Assembly (NCBI RefSeq): GCF_020379485.1
Contig: NC_063448.1
Coordinates: 20,111,726-20,175,725, forward strand
DNA length: 64,000 nt
Source: Brassica napus
Lineage: Eukaryota; Streptophyta; Magnoliopsida; Brassicales; Brassicaceae
Direction of reading: 5' to 3'
Shown: one piece after another, positions 10,871-22,394 of the stretch
How positions within the stretch are numbered: the first letter of the stretch is position 1
Layout of the letters: each line of letters begins with the position of its first letter
Position numbers and translations under genes: made by a program
Notes under the pieces: generated by a model
What the model was told of the DNA's origin: nothing
Database searches by the model: none
What the model saw: the letters and a program-made list of their open reading frames with translations, nothing else

Positions 10871-12874
10871 ACGTTTGTAATCATCTAAATATATTTATAA
10901 TTTTTTTTTATAACCAATTAATTTATTTAGACAATGTAATGGTAAATATAGATTTTTCGTTCCTTTACATATTATTAAAATATATGCAGTTTTTTATCAT
11001 TGTATAATTAGTTTCTATATTTAAAGTTTTTTTACAATACGGTTGTCTATAAATAAACATCCATTCTCACTATTTACATTCACGCTTTGAAAATTTTCTC
11101 TACAAGTGAGTTTTGTAATATTTTTGTTTTTTTATAAAAATATACAAATTATATATTAATGTTGTGATTAATATTTTTTTTTAATATTTGTCAGGTTTTT
11201 CGTATACCAACATGCATTAAAAAAACTTGGAAATCAAGGAACTTCTATGGCTGAACATAATGATATGAAAGAAGTCTTATGGCAAACGTTAGAGAAATGA
11301 TTGCAAATACGTCGTAGGCAAATAAAAATGCTACGTGTTGAATTTTTTTCAATTTCATTGTGTGTTGTAAATCTAATGTTTAAATTTTGAGTATTTGAGC
11401 TCTCTACCAACACTTTATTTGATATTTAGGTACCTACACAAAAACACTGTTATGCAATGTTTTTTTAAAAATACGATTATACCCCTGCAGACTTAAAACA
11501 ACACAATCCCTATAATATTTTTTTTTACGGTATCACATGTGAGATATTTTCTACTTCCTCCACATTTTTGTTATCCCTTTCTCTTTAGATCACCATAGAA
11601 AGAGAGTAATTATCTGAATTTTACATAATATCATAAACTAAAAAACAATTTTCATAGTTGTTCGCATCGACTGCATCTTTATGTTTATCCGAGTTGACGA
11701 TGGTCCACATAAATTAATCATCATCTTTTTTTTAGAATACGGACCGGTGATTGTATCAGTTTAATTTGTAAAATTTACAAGCTATAATAGAAGAAGCTAG
11801 ATCAAGAGTAGATTCAAAATCGTTGATTTGGTGCATTAGTTTTTTTTTTTCTAAGGATTAATTCTTTTCATTATATAGTGAAGTCTTCGATGAATCTTTT
11901 ATTCTCTCTCTTCTGGTTTTTTTGAAAAGATGATTAAAAGGTTAATGAAGATGAGTACAAAGACAAATTGAAAAAAAAAAGAGAATGTTGGTTTTTTCTT
12001 CTTGTTCACTTTATTGTCTTAGATCTTCGTTTTTCCTTTATTCAAATTGCTTCTGGTTTTTTTTTTCTTCTTGCTCACTTTTGTTCTCTCTCTTCTCGTT
12101 TCTTAATGTTCTTTCGTTTGATTCCAAGCGTTTAAAACTCGCAAAATAGATTTTTTTAGTAAAAGAGATTTGTTAATCAGTTAACGCCAATATACCACAG
12201 TTGATTATCGGAAAAGAAAAAAACGAAATATATCAAAAATCTTTACTTTTACAGCTCTGTTTCTCTCTCTCTCTCTACATTGCCTCTTTTTCAACTTGTT
12301 TGAAAAAAAACTAAAGCTACTATAGTTGAAATTGATTTTCAAGGACACAATTGTCATTTTTAAATGTTCTTGATTTTCAAGGACACAATTGTCATTTTTA
12401 AATGTTCTGTAGCTACGTCCACTTGTCTAGTTTTACTGGTTAGGGTAGATCACTAATTTCCTACTTTTTATGTATTTTAATCAAATTGACTCTTAAAGTT
12501 TCTTGTTATTTATTAAAAAAAATTATTTTTTTATAATAATTTATATTTTTAGATATTTAATTTAATAAATTTATTGTTTAACATTCGGTTAAATAAGCTA
12601 ATTCGTAAACTAGTTAAACCAGTTTGATCTGCATTTATTCTGCATAATCTGCTTGATATGCATTTTATATTTGATCGGCGTTTTTATGATCTGCGTACCA
12701 TTCGGAGCCAAAGTGACTTTTAAACTTTACCTACGATAGTACCTTTTGAGTTAAACTAAACAACATGCATGGTTTCTGTTAGAGATCTTCTAATACACAA
12801 CTTTTAGTTATGACTCAAGTTTATACACCATTTTTTATCCTTGCAAAGACATCCATACCTACTTACTCCGTACA
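10871..12874. other. AT-rich intergenic DNA with degraded repeats
   Basis: No convincing gene. At 11040-11340 a spliced-looking stretch (ending in a Met-Ala-Glu-His-Asn-Asp-Met-Lys frame, then a stop) could be debris of a small gene or MITE, but I do not recognise it. Homopolymer T runs and a CTCTCTCT tract at about 12265 are present. Confidence 0.5.
12332..12407. repeat. Exact 38-bp tandem duplication
   Basis: The unit starting TTGATTTTCAAGGACACAAT at 12332 is repeated from 12370 with no visible change over 38 bp. Confidence 0.9.
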
Positions 12875-12879
12875 TATAT

Positions 12880-13161
12880 TGTTGGGATAAATTTGAAATA
12901 GCTTGAGGTGCAAGTTTTCTAATCTATTAAAGTTGTAGTTATCTAAAGGGATTAGGAAATAGTTAATTGTGTTAGTCATAATGGGTTTAGGATAATTAAA
13001 GTGTTATATAAGGATATGCAAGAGTTGCATAACTTAAGAGTTTTGTGATTGAGGGCTTAAGGTTTTGAGAGAGTTTCCTTAAGATATTAATAAGAGAGTT
13101 TGCTTATTAAGTTTGTGCATTAGTATGATCTTGAATGTGACCGTGAGACCTTAATACAAGA
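12880..13161 (+). repeat. Copia 5' LTR
   Basis: Begins TGTTGGGATAAATTTG. About 282 bp and nearly identical to 18737-19022, with a few substitutions and small indels. The TG start is canonical; the 3' end (ACAAGA by the TSD) is not CA and is therefore uncertain by a few bases. Confidence 0.85.
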
Positions 13162-13163
13162 TT

Positions 13164-13176
13164 TGGTATCAGAGCC
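13164..13176 (+). other. Copia primer-binding site
   Basis: TGGTATCAGAGCC, complementary to the 3' end of plant initiator tRNA-Met, 2 bp after the LTR. Standard minus-strand priming site for plant Copia elements. Confidence 0.85.
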
Positions 13177-13187
13177 ATTCTTAAACA

Positions 13188-14060
13188 ATGGGTGATATAG
13201 TTGCAGCAACAGAGAAACTGAGAGGAGGAACAACGACAATCCAATGCCCTATGCTTACTGCGATAAATTATACTGTATGTGCCATGAGGATGAAGATAAC
13301 ACTTAAAGTGCATAAAGCTTGGGAGGCTGTAGAGACAGAAGATCTGAACAGTGATAAGAATAACATGGCACTAACTCTGTTTTTCCAATAAACTCCGGAG
13401 AGTCTCATACTGCAGGTCGGAGGGCTTGACACAGCAAAACAAGTATGGGAAGCTATTAAAACAGGACATGTAGGAGCAGAACGGGTGAAAGAAGCTAGAC
13501 TCCAAACCCTAATGACCGAGTCTTATCGACTAAAGATGAAAGATACAGAGAGCATCGACGATTTCGGAGGGAAGCTATCTGAATTAGCGTCAAGATCAGC
13601 CGCTCTTGGAGTTACTATCGAAGAAACAAAGATTGTTAAGAAGTTTCTTATGAGTCTTCCTCGTAAGAAATATATACATATTGTTGCCTCGCTCGAGCAG
13701 GTACTTGATCTTAATACAACAAGTTTCGAAGACATTTTAGGACGTTTGAAAGCTTATGAGGACCGTATTTGTGAAGAGAGTCAAGACGAAGATGATAAAG
13801 GAAAATGAATGTACACAAATACAGAAGGGCAAGCTATCCAACCAAATAGATTTCAAGGAGAACAGTCTTCCCACCTGTATTATGAAGGAGGAAATCGTGG
13901 TTATAATGATTATTACAGGGGCAGAGGTTGCGGTCGTTACAGTGGAGGAAGAACTTACAACAATGAAGGAAGAGACGCATCTCGTATAACCTGTTTCCGT
14001 TGCGACAAGGTAGGTCACTTTGTGGCTCAATTTCCAAAGCTTTTGTTAAAGCTACAATAA
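13188..14060 (+). pseudogene. Copia gag (capsid plus zinc knuckle), broken
   Basis: Starts MGDIVAATEKLRGG. An in-frame TAA at 13389-13391 interrupts it; reading resumes as LQVGGLDTAKQVWEAI and KEARLQTLMTESYRLKMKD, the UBN2/gag-like core of Copia capsids, to a stop at 13806. After a frame change comes a Gly/Arg/Tyr-rich linker and a zinc knuckle, CFRCDKVGHFVAQFP. The last metal ligand of the CX2CX4HX4C motif is Phe instead of Cys, so this knuckle would not bind zinc normally. Confidence 0.85.
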
Positions 14061-14336
14061 GCTCAAGAAACAGAAAATACAGATACACAAGAAGTGGACG
14101 AGCTCATGATGCATGAGATAGTATTTTTGAATGAGAAGAAGGTGCTACCAGATAAATACGAGACTAATAATAGAGGAGAAAACATTTGGTATCTAGATAA
14201 CGGAGCATCGAATCATATGACTGGAGATGTGAGGTACTTTTCAAAGCTTGATAACACGAGCTCTGGAAAAGTACGCTTTGGAGATGATTCCCGAATAGAT
14301 ATCAAAGGTAAAGGTACAATATCGTTCACTGATATG

Positions 14337-15745
14337 TGATATCTTGCATATTTCCATTGTGTTATCCATTCACCCATGTGCATTTTGATCATATAGACTA
14401 GGATTTAGCCATGTTTAGGTTGCATTTTGAATACATGAGTCTTTATTAGGTATTGGAGTACCACATGGAGTTCTTGGAGACATTTGAGTGCATTTGGAGC
14501 TCAAAAGAGGTGATAAAGGTGATCATTGGATGAGCAGTGCATGGGAGCGACGCCATGAACTCGTTGTACCCTACCTCTCAGAGCGACCTCCTAGAGCGAC
14601 GACACGAAGTCGCTCCAGCTCCAGAGCGAGGTCACCACAGCGACACCCCGAGGTCGCTCGGGTTTGTGTCGATTTGAGACACGAAAAACAAGCCGGGAGC
14701 GACGTCCCACAGCGACTACCTCAGGTCGCTCCACGACACCCAGAGCGACCTCCCGGAGCGACGTGCCGAGGTCGCTACGCTTCAATTATTTGGTCGAACT
14801 AATGATTAATCAAGGGCCTTTTGGTCATTTGTTATGCACATTTTAAACTTTCTAAACCTATGTTTAAGTACCTTTTGTAAGCCATTGGAGGCGGATTATC
14901 TTTTGATTTTAAGAAAACCACCAAAAACCTCTTGGAAAGTTCATCTCTTTGATTCAATTGATCATTTTTATTATTGCAATCCTGTTGTTTTCATATCGAT
15001 TCTTTGTATTTCTCTACATGATTAATCTGAAATCCAATATGGGTTTAAGAGGAATCATGGAGATTAGTGAGTAATCACCTTTTGAATTCATGGGTTAGGG
15101 AGATTAAGGTTGATTAGGTTAGAGCTAGGATGTTTTAGTGTAGATCATTCTTAGTCCTTGCTAGTAGAGTATTCATAATGCATCTTCTGAGTTGGCCTCT
15201 CAAAAGTTGATCTTTAGGCATTTTCCACCCAAAAGGTGTTTGATGAAATGCCTGAGACAACTCTTCTAAATTTTTAGCATACTTTGCCAAAGACATTTGT
15301 TGTTATAGGTGCTAAGATAGCCATTAGACTTGTTAGTAATGATTGCTTTCATATTATTCAACCAAAGACATTTGATGTTTGAAATGTGTTAGTAAATGAA
15401 CATTCATCTAGACATAGAGCTTGTTTAGAACTGTGTCTAAGCTTAAGGTTGATAGTTTGATTGATCGTTTGCCATCCTTAGTTCAAAACTTGATCACCCA
15501 AGGTCTAATCCCTATGCCCATGAGTTCTCTTTTCCCTTAGTTAAGAAATTTACTTCATTTATCGCTTTTATTATTCTGCAACTGCATTAGCATTAATCAT
15601 TAGTTTAGAAATCTTTTAAATCATCGGTTGCACTTAGATTAAGTGAGTACTTGCATTCTCAGTGCTTTGAAATCCCTTAGAATTGGTTCGACAATCTTTT
15701 ATACTACATCATTTGTCTTAGGAACCTTGAAAACTCCTAACATCA
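14337..15745. mobile_element. Solo LTR nested in Copia pol, TSD ATATG
   Basis: 1,409 bp with TG...CA termini (TGATATCTTGCA to CCTAACATCA), flanked by perfect 5-bp duplications ATATG (14332-14336, 15746-15750). There is no internal retroelement coding sequence, primer site or second LTR, so it is a solo LTR left by LTR-LTR recombination. It has a GC-rich core (14550-14785) of repeated AGCGAC-N-GTCGCT palindromic units. The size and core motif suggest a Gypsy (possibly Athila-like) family; this is not certain. Confidence 0.85.
14550..14785. repeat. Array of AGCGAC...GTCGCT palindromes in the solo LTR
   Basis: At least five imperfect, self-complementary units of about 20 bp (for example AGCGACACCCCGAGGTCGCT and AGCGACGTGCCGAGGTCGCT), alternating with direct AGCGACCTC copies. 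GC-rich in an AT-rich LTR. Confidence 0.8.
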
Positions 15746-16828
15746 ATATGAACGGAGATCCAAGAAAGATGACGGACGTTTACTTTATTCCAGAATTAAA
15801 AAGTAACATCATCAGTTTGGGACAAGCAACATAGGCTGGATGTGATATAAGGCTTCGAGGAGAATCACTAACAATGCATGATCAGTCCTGTAAGTTGCTG
15901 GTTACCGCCAAGTGGTCGAGAAACATACTCTATAAGGTGCATATGGGATTAAAAGGTGGATCATGTCTTCATGTAAGCACGAAAGGAGACTCAAACTGAT
16001 GGCACAAACGATTAGGGCACATAAACGCAGAGACCATACGCAACATGATGATGAAAGAGCTTGCACTAGGAATTTCAAGGGCTCTCGTTGAGAAGAAAGT
16101 ATGCGGATCTTGTATGCTTGGGAAACAAGCAAGACAAGTCTTCCCTAAAGATACTAGTTATTAAGCTACAAAGATACTAGAGCTTCTTCATGGAGATCTC
16201 TGTTGCCCTATAACGCCGAAGACACAAGCCGGAAACAGATACATATTTGACGTCATCGACGACCATACGAGAAATATGTGGTTGATGTTATTGAAAGAAA
16301 AGGGAGACGCTTTCAGTAAGTTTAAAAAAATTAAGAAATCTGGTGGAGCAAGAAACATGGGAGAAAATACAAACTCTCAGGATAGATAGAGGGGGAGAGT
16401 TTGTAAGCCATGAATTCGATAGTTACTGCGACGGTGTGGGGATAAGATGGCTTCTCACTGCACCATACACACCTCAACAGAACGGTGTGGTCGAGCGAAG
16501 GAATCGAACCTTGATGGAGATGGCGAGAAGTATGCTAAAACACAAGTCCATGCCTAACTATCTTTGGGGTGAAGCGATACGACATGCTACGTATCTTATC
16601 AACCGAGTAGCGACAAGAGCCTTGAATGACAAAACGCCATACGAGATGTTACGAAGTAGAAGACCAAATATCAGTCATCTACGAGTCTTCGGGTGTTTAG
16701 GATAAGAAAAGATAGATGGAGCACAACTGAAGAAGCTTGATGATAGGTATCGTAAGCTAGTGCATCTAGGTACGTAAACATGATCAAAGGAATATCGCCT
16801 ATATGATCCAAATACACGACGAATAATA

Positions 16829-18780
16829 GTGAGCCAAGACGTCGTCTTCGACGAAGAGAAAGGCTGGAACTGGAGTAAAGAAGGTGTAGAGAAACAAAAC
16901 GATGGAAGCTTTGTGGTCACAGTTGGAAGGTTCGGTGATCATGATTTAATCGAAGGTGAGGATTCAGATACTACTTCTCCTAATGCAGTCACAGACGTAG
17001 AAGAAGCAGAAGAACCAGACAAACCTAAAAGCTTTGTTCCAAAACAGAGTACGAGTGAAGAAATATTTGGTGAAGACCAGCCGCAAAACTTAAGAAGATC
17101 AGAGCGGCAAACTCATCAGCCAAAGTACCTTGAAGATTATATCTTGCTAGCTGAAGAACTTGGAGAAGAATTGTTGCGTTATCTCAATAATGAACCGAAG
17201 AACTTTGGAGAAGCAAAAGGTTTAAATGAGCGGACAAGAGCCTGTGAAGATGAGATAGAGTCAATTGAAAGGAACAAGACATGGGATCTCGTTGATCTTC
17301 CGTATGGCGCGAAGCCTATTGGCTTAAAGTGGGTTTTCAAACTCAAACGTAATGTTGACGGAAGCATCAACAAGTTCAAAGCGAGATTGGTTGCTAAAGG
17401 ATATGTGCAACAATATGGAATCGATTTTAATGAAGTCTTTGAGCCGGTTGCGCGCCTTGAAACCATAAGACTACTGATTAACCTAGCTGCAACAAATGGA
17501 TGGGAAGTGCATCATCTTGACGTTAAAACCGCCTTCTTACATGGTGAATTGAAGGAAACCTTCTATGTATGTCAGCCTGAAGGTTTCGAGAAGAAAGGAT
17601 GCGGTAATAAAGTTTACAGACTAAACAAGGCACTATATGGACTAAGACAAGCACCAAGAGCTTGGAATAATAAGCTTAACCAGATACTCATGGAGCTCAA
17701 GTTCAGTAAGTGCACGAAGGAACCTTTTGTCTATCGAAAGAATATAAAGGGCGAGCTTCTTGTTGTAGCTGTGTATGTAGACGATTTGTTTGTGACTGGA
17801 ACAAGCAAGAAGCTCATTGACGAGTTTAAAGACGGCATGGCAAGTAAATTCGACATGAGTGATCTTGGAAGGTTAACATACTATCTAGGCATAGAAGTTT
17901 GTCAAGATGATCAAGGGATAACACTAAATCAAAGTCGATATGCAGCGACGATATTCGAGAATGCGGGGTTGGCTGACTGTAATCCGGTTCAAGCTCCCAT
18001 GGAGCTTGGTTTGAACTTGTCGAAAGCAGAAGAAGAGAAAGAGATCGATGCAACGAGTTTCAGAAGGAACATTTTCTGTTTGAGATACTTACTCCACACG
18101 AGACTCGACTTGTCATTCGCCGTAGGAGTGTTGAGTCGTTATATGCATAGTCCAAGGGAGTCACATGGAGCTGCATTAAAACAATGTCTAAGATACCTAC
18201 AAGGCAGCATGAGATACATACTGGTTTTTGATCGATCACCACTAAAGATACCAAGATTAGTTGGTTATAGTGAAAACAAACGATGGAAGAAGCACAACCA
18301 GCCACATTTTCTATCTAGGAAAGAGTCCTATAACATGGTGTTCGCAGAAACAAGACATTGTTGCGCTATCAAGTTGTGAAGCCGAGTTTATGGCCGGCAC
18401 AGAGGCCGCGAGACAAGCGATCTGGTTGTGTGATTTGCTAAGTGAAGTTACCGGGCAAACAAGAGAAAAGTTCACCATCAGAATCGACAATTAATCGGTA
18501 ATTGCCTTGACAAGAAATCCAGTTTTTGATGAAAGGAGTAAACACATGCACTCTAGGTATCACTTTATAAGAGAATGTGTTGAGAGGGAGTTAATAGAAG
18601 TTGAGCATGTACCTAGTAACGAGCAAAAGGCTAATATTCTAACAAATGTGTTGGGAAGAATCAAGTTCAAAGAAATGAGAGACTTCATCGGAATGCAAGA
18701 GTTGTCACAAGAAGGTTTCAAAGTTAAGAGGGAGAATGTTGGGATAAACTTGAAATACCTTGAGGTGCAAGTTTCCTAAT
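16829..18780 (+). pseudogene. Copia reverse transcriptase and RNase H, frameshifted
   Basis: Long open frame 16829-18379 with the RT core: KWVFKLKRNVDGSINKFKAR, HHLDVKTAFLHGEL, YGLRQAPRAWNNKL, catalytic VAVYVDDLFVTG and LTYYLGIEV, as in plant Copia RTs. Near 18290 the RNase H frame shifts: DIVALSSCEAEF (18361-18400) and KHMHSRYHFIREC (18540-18580) lie in other frames, and a TAA occurs at 18492. The last frame runs into the 3' LTR. The polypurine tract AAGAGGGAGAA (18726-18736) directly precedes the LTR. Confidence 0.88.
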
Positions 18781-19022
18781 CTATTAAAGTTGTAGTTATC
18801 TAAAGGGATTAGGAAATAGTTAATTGTGTTAGTTCTAATGAGTTTAAGATAATTAAAGTGTTATATAAGGATATGCAAGAATGTTGCATAACTTAAGAGT
18901 TTTGTGATTGAGGGCTTAAGGTTTCGAGAAAGTTTCCTTAAGATATTAATAAGAGAGTTTGCTTATTAAGTGTGTGTGCATTAGTCTGATCTTGAGTGCG
19001 ATCATGAGACCTTAATACAAGA
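18737..19022 (+). repeat. Copia 3' LTR
   Basis: Begins TGTTGGGATAAACTTG directly after the polypurine tract. It matches 12880-13161 with scattered differences (for example, an extra TG repeat near 18971), indicating an old insertion. Confidence 0.85.
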
Positions 19023-19124
19023 TATATCACTTTTTCAACTAGGATTTGATGTTGAGAAAAAAAAACTAGGATTTGATCCAAAATAGATTTTTCAAAAGTG
19101 TTATTTTGTTGAGAACTAACTTGT

Positions 19125-19395
19125 GGAGGAGAAAAAAATATGAAGACAAGTATAATTGAATATAGTCCAACAATATTTTTCAATTAATATTTTAATAGAT
19201 GCGTACGAAAGTCGACCATAAAATGAATGATGGTATGAGCGAGAAACTTACGTACTTGGTGGTGGAGGAAAAAATGAAGAGAAATATGATTGAATATAGT
19301 CGAACAATATTTTTCAATTAATATTTTAATAGATGCGTACGAAACTCGACCATAAAAATGAACGATGGCATGAGTGAGAAACTTACATACTAATT
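19125..19395. repeat. 134-bp tandem duplication upstream of the BAHD gene
   Basis: Two adjacent copies sharing TTTTTCAATTAATATTTTAA and ATAGATGCGTACGAAA. The anchor GAATATAGT falls at 19158 and 19292, a period of 134 bp, with few substitutions. It lies about 250-500 bp upstream of the BAHD start codon. Confidence 0.88.
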
Positions 19396-19640
19396 AAAGT
19401 TTGAAAGATGTCAAAAAAAAAAAAAATTAAAGTTTGAAAACGTTGTAGGTGAGAGTATGGTCATGGAACTTGACTGTTTGGTAGTTGAATGGATTCGTCA
19501 TTCATGAGCTGTCAACAAGGCATTAATCTTGCCTTTTTATTTGATTTATAATTTGCGCCCAAAGTTTATTTTGTAAAGATGCAAAGACCAAACACAAGTA
19601 CTACACACCAAACCAAAGTCCAATAATATTACAACTAGGC

Positions 19641-21148
19641 ATGGCGACACTTGAAGTTACAGATATAGCCTTGGTTCAACCTTCTTCTCAACAACCTTCC
19701 TTCAACGACCAAACACTACCCCTCTCTCATCTCGACAACGATAACAACCTCAACGTTAGCTTCCGTTACCTCCGCGTCTACTCCTCATCTCCCTCCGTCG
19801 CCGGAAAATCCCCCTCCGCCGTCGTCTCCGTCTCACTCGCCGCCGCTCTAGTACACTATTACCCACTCGCTGGCTCTCTCCGCCGCTCCGAGTCAGATAA
19901 CCGCTTCGAACTATACTGCTGCTCCGGTCAAAGCGTTCCTCTTGTCAACGCGTCCGTTAACTGCACTCTCGAGTCCGTCGGGTACTTGGATGGACCCGAT
20001 CCAGGCTTCGTGGAGAGATTGGTACCGGATCCGACCCGGGAGGAAGGAATGCTCGACCCCTGTATCCTCCAGGTCACGACGTTTCAGTGCGGTGGTTGGG
20101 TCCTAGGAGCGTCGCTTCACCACGCGATCTGCGACGGTTTAGGCTCGAGTCTGTTCTTCAACGCCATGGCTGAGTTAGCTCGTGGAGCGACTCAGATTTC
20201 TATCCAACCTGTTTGGGACAGAGCGCGTCTTCTTGGTCCAAGAGACAACCCTTGGGTTGGAGCTCCGGTTCGTGACTTCTTGTCACTAAACAAGGACTTC
20301 GATCCGTACGGACAAGACATTGGAGAGGTCAAAAGAGAGTGCTTCCTCGTGACCGACGAGTCTTTGGATCGTTTCAAGGCTTTGCTACTCGAGAAATCTG
20401 GTTTGAACTTTACCACGTTCGAAGCCCTAGGTGCTTACATTTGGCGTGCAAAGTAAGTTACTACATTTGATCAAGTTTCTTGAAATGTTTGATCTGAAAC
20501 AAGAAACATTTTGAAATGTAGAGTAAGAGCTGCGAAGATTGGGGAAGATGAGAATGTGAAGTATGTGTATTCGATAAATATAAGGAGACTGATGAATCCA
20601 CCGTTGCCTAAAGGCTACTGGGGAAACGGATGTGTGCCAATGTATGCTCAGATCAAAGCTGGAGAGCTCATGGAGCAACCCATTTGGAAAACCGCAGAGC
20701 TTATAAAACAGAGCAAGTCCAATGCTAGTGACGAATACGTTCGCTCCTTTATTGACTTTCAAGAAATGCACCACAAAGATGGGATCAATGCCGGTTCAGG
20801 TAAGTAAACATCGCGGTTTTTTATGGAAACAAAAAATGATACAAATTTTCATTTTTTTGGGGGCGGGGTTTATATTAAACAGGAGTGACTGGATTCACGG
20901 ACTGGAGATACTTGGGACATTCGACGGTGGATTTTGGATGGGGAGGACCGGTGACGGTTTTGCCTCTGTCGTATAAGTTGCTTGGAAGCATGGAACCATG
21001 TTTTTTCTTGCCATATTCTGGTGATGCTGCAGCTGGAAGTAAGGATAGTGGGTTTAAGGTTTTGGTGAATCTACGCGAGTCTGCAATGACTGACTTCAAA
21101 GAGGCCATGGATAAGCTTCACAAGGGTGATGAATCTTTGCTGTCTTGA
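19641..21148 (+). CDS. COSY: BAHD acyltransferase, likely coumarin synthase COSY orthologue
   Basis: Three exons, 19641-20452, 20522-20799 and 20883-21148, joined by GT-AG introns in consistent phase. They give 451 residues, the length I recall for Arabidopsis COSY (At1g28680). BAHD enzymes transfer acyl groups from CoA thioesters in the cytosol. COSY instead promotes the trans-cis isomerisation and lactonisation of ortho-hydroxycinnamoyl-CoAs to coumarins such as scopoletin, which are used in iron uptake and defence. Visible signatures: HHAICDG (catalytic HxxxD at residues 161-165) and DFGWG at 380-384. No signal peptide. The frame is intact with no premature stop, so the gene looks functional. 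AATAAAA polyadenylation-like signals follow at about 21178. Assignment to COSY rather than another clade member rests on remembered similarity and on the neighbouring tRNA-Pro array and SPEAR gene. Confidence 0.85.
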
Positions 21149-21570
21149 TCACCGAGAAAGAAACCTATATAAACGTACAATAAAAACAAACATTAAAATA
21201 ATCAACCATTTGTATAACTTTGTTGGTTTCATCACAGAACATATGTTTTCAAGTTTTTGCTGTATTTGAATTGAAGAGCGTGAATGAGAAATGCCTTACT
21301 GATACAACTCTTATATTTGAATTGAGGAGCGTGAATAAATTTCAAACAATGAAAACCGTCTTATTCGTTTTCTAAGCTGCCAGATTCATCAAGATTCGTA
21401 TCAGAGAACTAACACAAGGAGATGCTAGAAAAACAGCCGCAGACAAGAAAGAAAAAACCTCCCACAGTCGCAAACATCTAAGGCCTCCGGACTTACTGAT
21501 GAAATCAAGCAAAATATCATTCTAGTTACATCTGATAATTCAGATTCTAACGCCTCTAATATCAAAAACA

Positions 21571-21642
21571 GGGTATTTGGTCCAGTGGTATGATTTTCCC
21601 TTTGGTTGCTGTCAGCTCAAAACCAGTCGGAATTGTGTAAAG
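21571..21642 (+). pseudogene. tRNA-Pro-like relic
   Basis: GGGTATTTGGTCCAGTGGTA matches the acceptor, D-arm and A-box of the tRNA-Pro genes further right, but the anticodon stem (TTTCCCTTTGGTTGCTG) and T-arm are decayed. Probably the first degenerate member of the array. Confidence 0.6.
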
Positions 21643-21719
21643 GCATCCAATCAAACCAACATGCCCGATTGCCCGGCCATCATATAGGCAAGTCAAACAT
21701 TTATCTATGGCCTCTAATA

Positions 21720-21910
21720 TTTAAGGGGCCATTTTTGCTGCTATAACCGCAGTTTTTGGGATGAATCTCCAAGACTGTTTTCAGAGATCCGGCAGTGTTC
21801 CAACGGGTTTTGCTTTTAACGGTATTGGATGAGGAGTTTTGTATTTTGTGTTATATTTCAAGCACAAGAAAGTATTCCGTCACTGAATCTTATTTTAAAC
21901 CACACAAGCC
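21720..21910 (+). pseudogene. MRS2/MGT magnesium transporter C-terminal fragment, inverted copy
   Basis: The plus strand reads AIFAAITAVFGMNLQD and, after a frameshift, VFRDPAVFQRVLLLTV, followed by a decayed second helix. This includes the diagnostic GMN tripeptide between the two transmembrane helices of CorA/MRS2 magnesium channels. It is a lone, frameshifted C-terminal exon, inverted relative to the main pseudogene at 22395-24290. Confidence 0.7.
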
Positions 21911-22394
21911 TGTTCGAATGGTACGGCGAATTTGGAAAGGCACTAAGCACTTCGGGTTTGAAATTTACCAAATTCACATTTACCCATTTGTGTGGCCAAA
22001 CATATCTAATTTACATTGCGAGCAGCTGAGTCTGTCTGGCTCCGGTGGACTGGCCTCTAGGGGATTAGTTGAACATGCCGGATACCCCAGGATATAAAAA
22101 AAACAGTGTTTTGGTTAGAAAGATTCACTGGTCCCTCTTTTAAAGATGTCTTCTAGAGTTTCAGATTGAGTTTAGGCTTAATCAATAATGAAATAACTAG
22201 ACATTCAAGATTAGTAACAAAAGCAAAACAAGATTTGGGTACATAAAGAGTGGTGATTAGTAACTTTATGCCAAAACGATGTCTAATCATTGTCTTTGTT
22301 TATGCAGAACCATGATTAGATATCTTACCGGATAACCCAAATCCGAAACCGTGGAAGATATCTTCAAAAGAGTGGCTAGTGGAACTTTCTATCA

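Larger units (their letters stand above)
14094..16705 (+). pseudogene. Copia protease and integrase, interrupted by a solo LTR
   Basis: Protease: IWYLDNGASNHMTG with the catalytic D-x-G-A-S form. The coding line stops at the solo LTR (14337-15745 plus one copy of the ATATG duplication) and resumes in the same frame at 15751 (NGDPRKMTDVYFIPELK), with a stop at 15832. The integrase follows: zinc finger with WHKRLGHINAETI and CGSCMLGKQ (15990-16130), a catalytic Asp near LLHGDLCCP, a frameshift around 16330, then TPQQNGVVERRNRTL and HLRVFGCLG. The frame ends at a TAA at 16703. Inactive. Confidence 0.85.
12880..19022 (+). mobile_element. Degenerate Ty1/Copia retrotransposon, full length
   Basis: LTR (12880-13161), primer site, gag, protease, integrase, RT, RNase H, polypurine tract and LTR (18737-19022) occur in Copia order. 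The flanking 5-bp direct repeat is TATAT (12875-12879 and 19023-19027), which fits but is low complexity. The element is inactive: stops at 13389, 13806 and 15832, frameshifts in the integrase near 16340 and in RNase H near 18290, and a foreign solo LTR inserted at 14337-15745. Without that insertion it would be about 4.7 kb, typical for the class. Confidence 0.92.

Noticed and set aside
14488..14846. Open frames of 60-104 residues on both strands rich in Arg/Ser
   Set aside because: They lie in the GC-rich palindromic core of the solo LTR; codon content follows the repeated AGCGAC motif and no family is visible.
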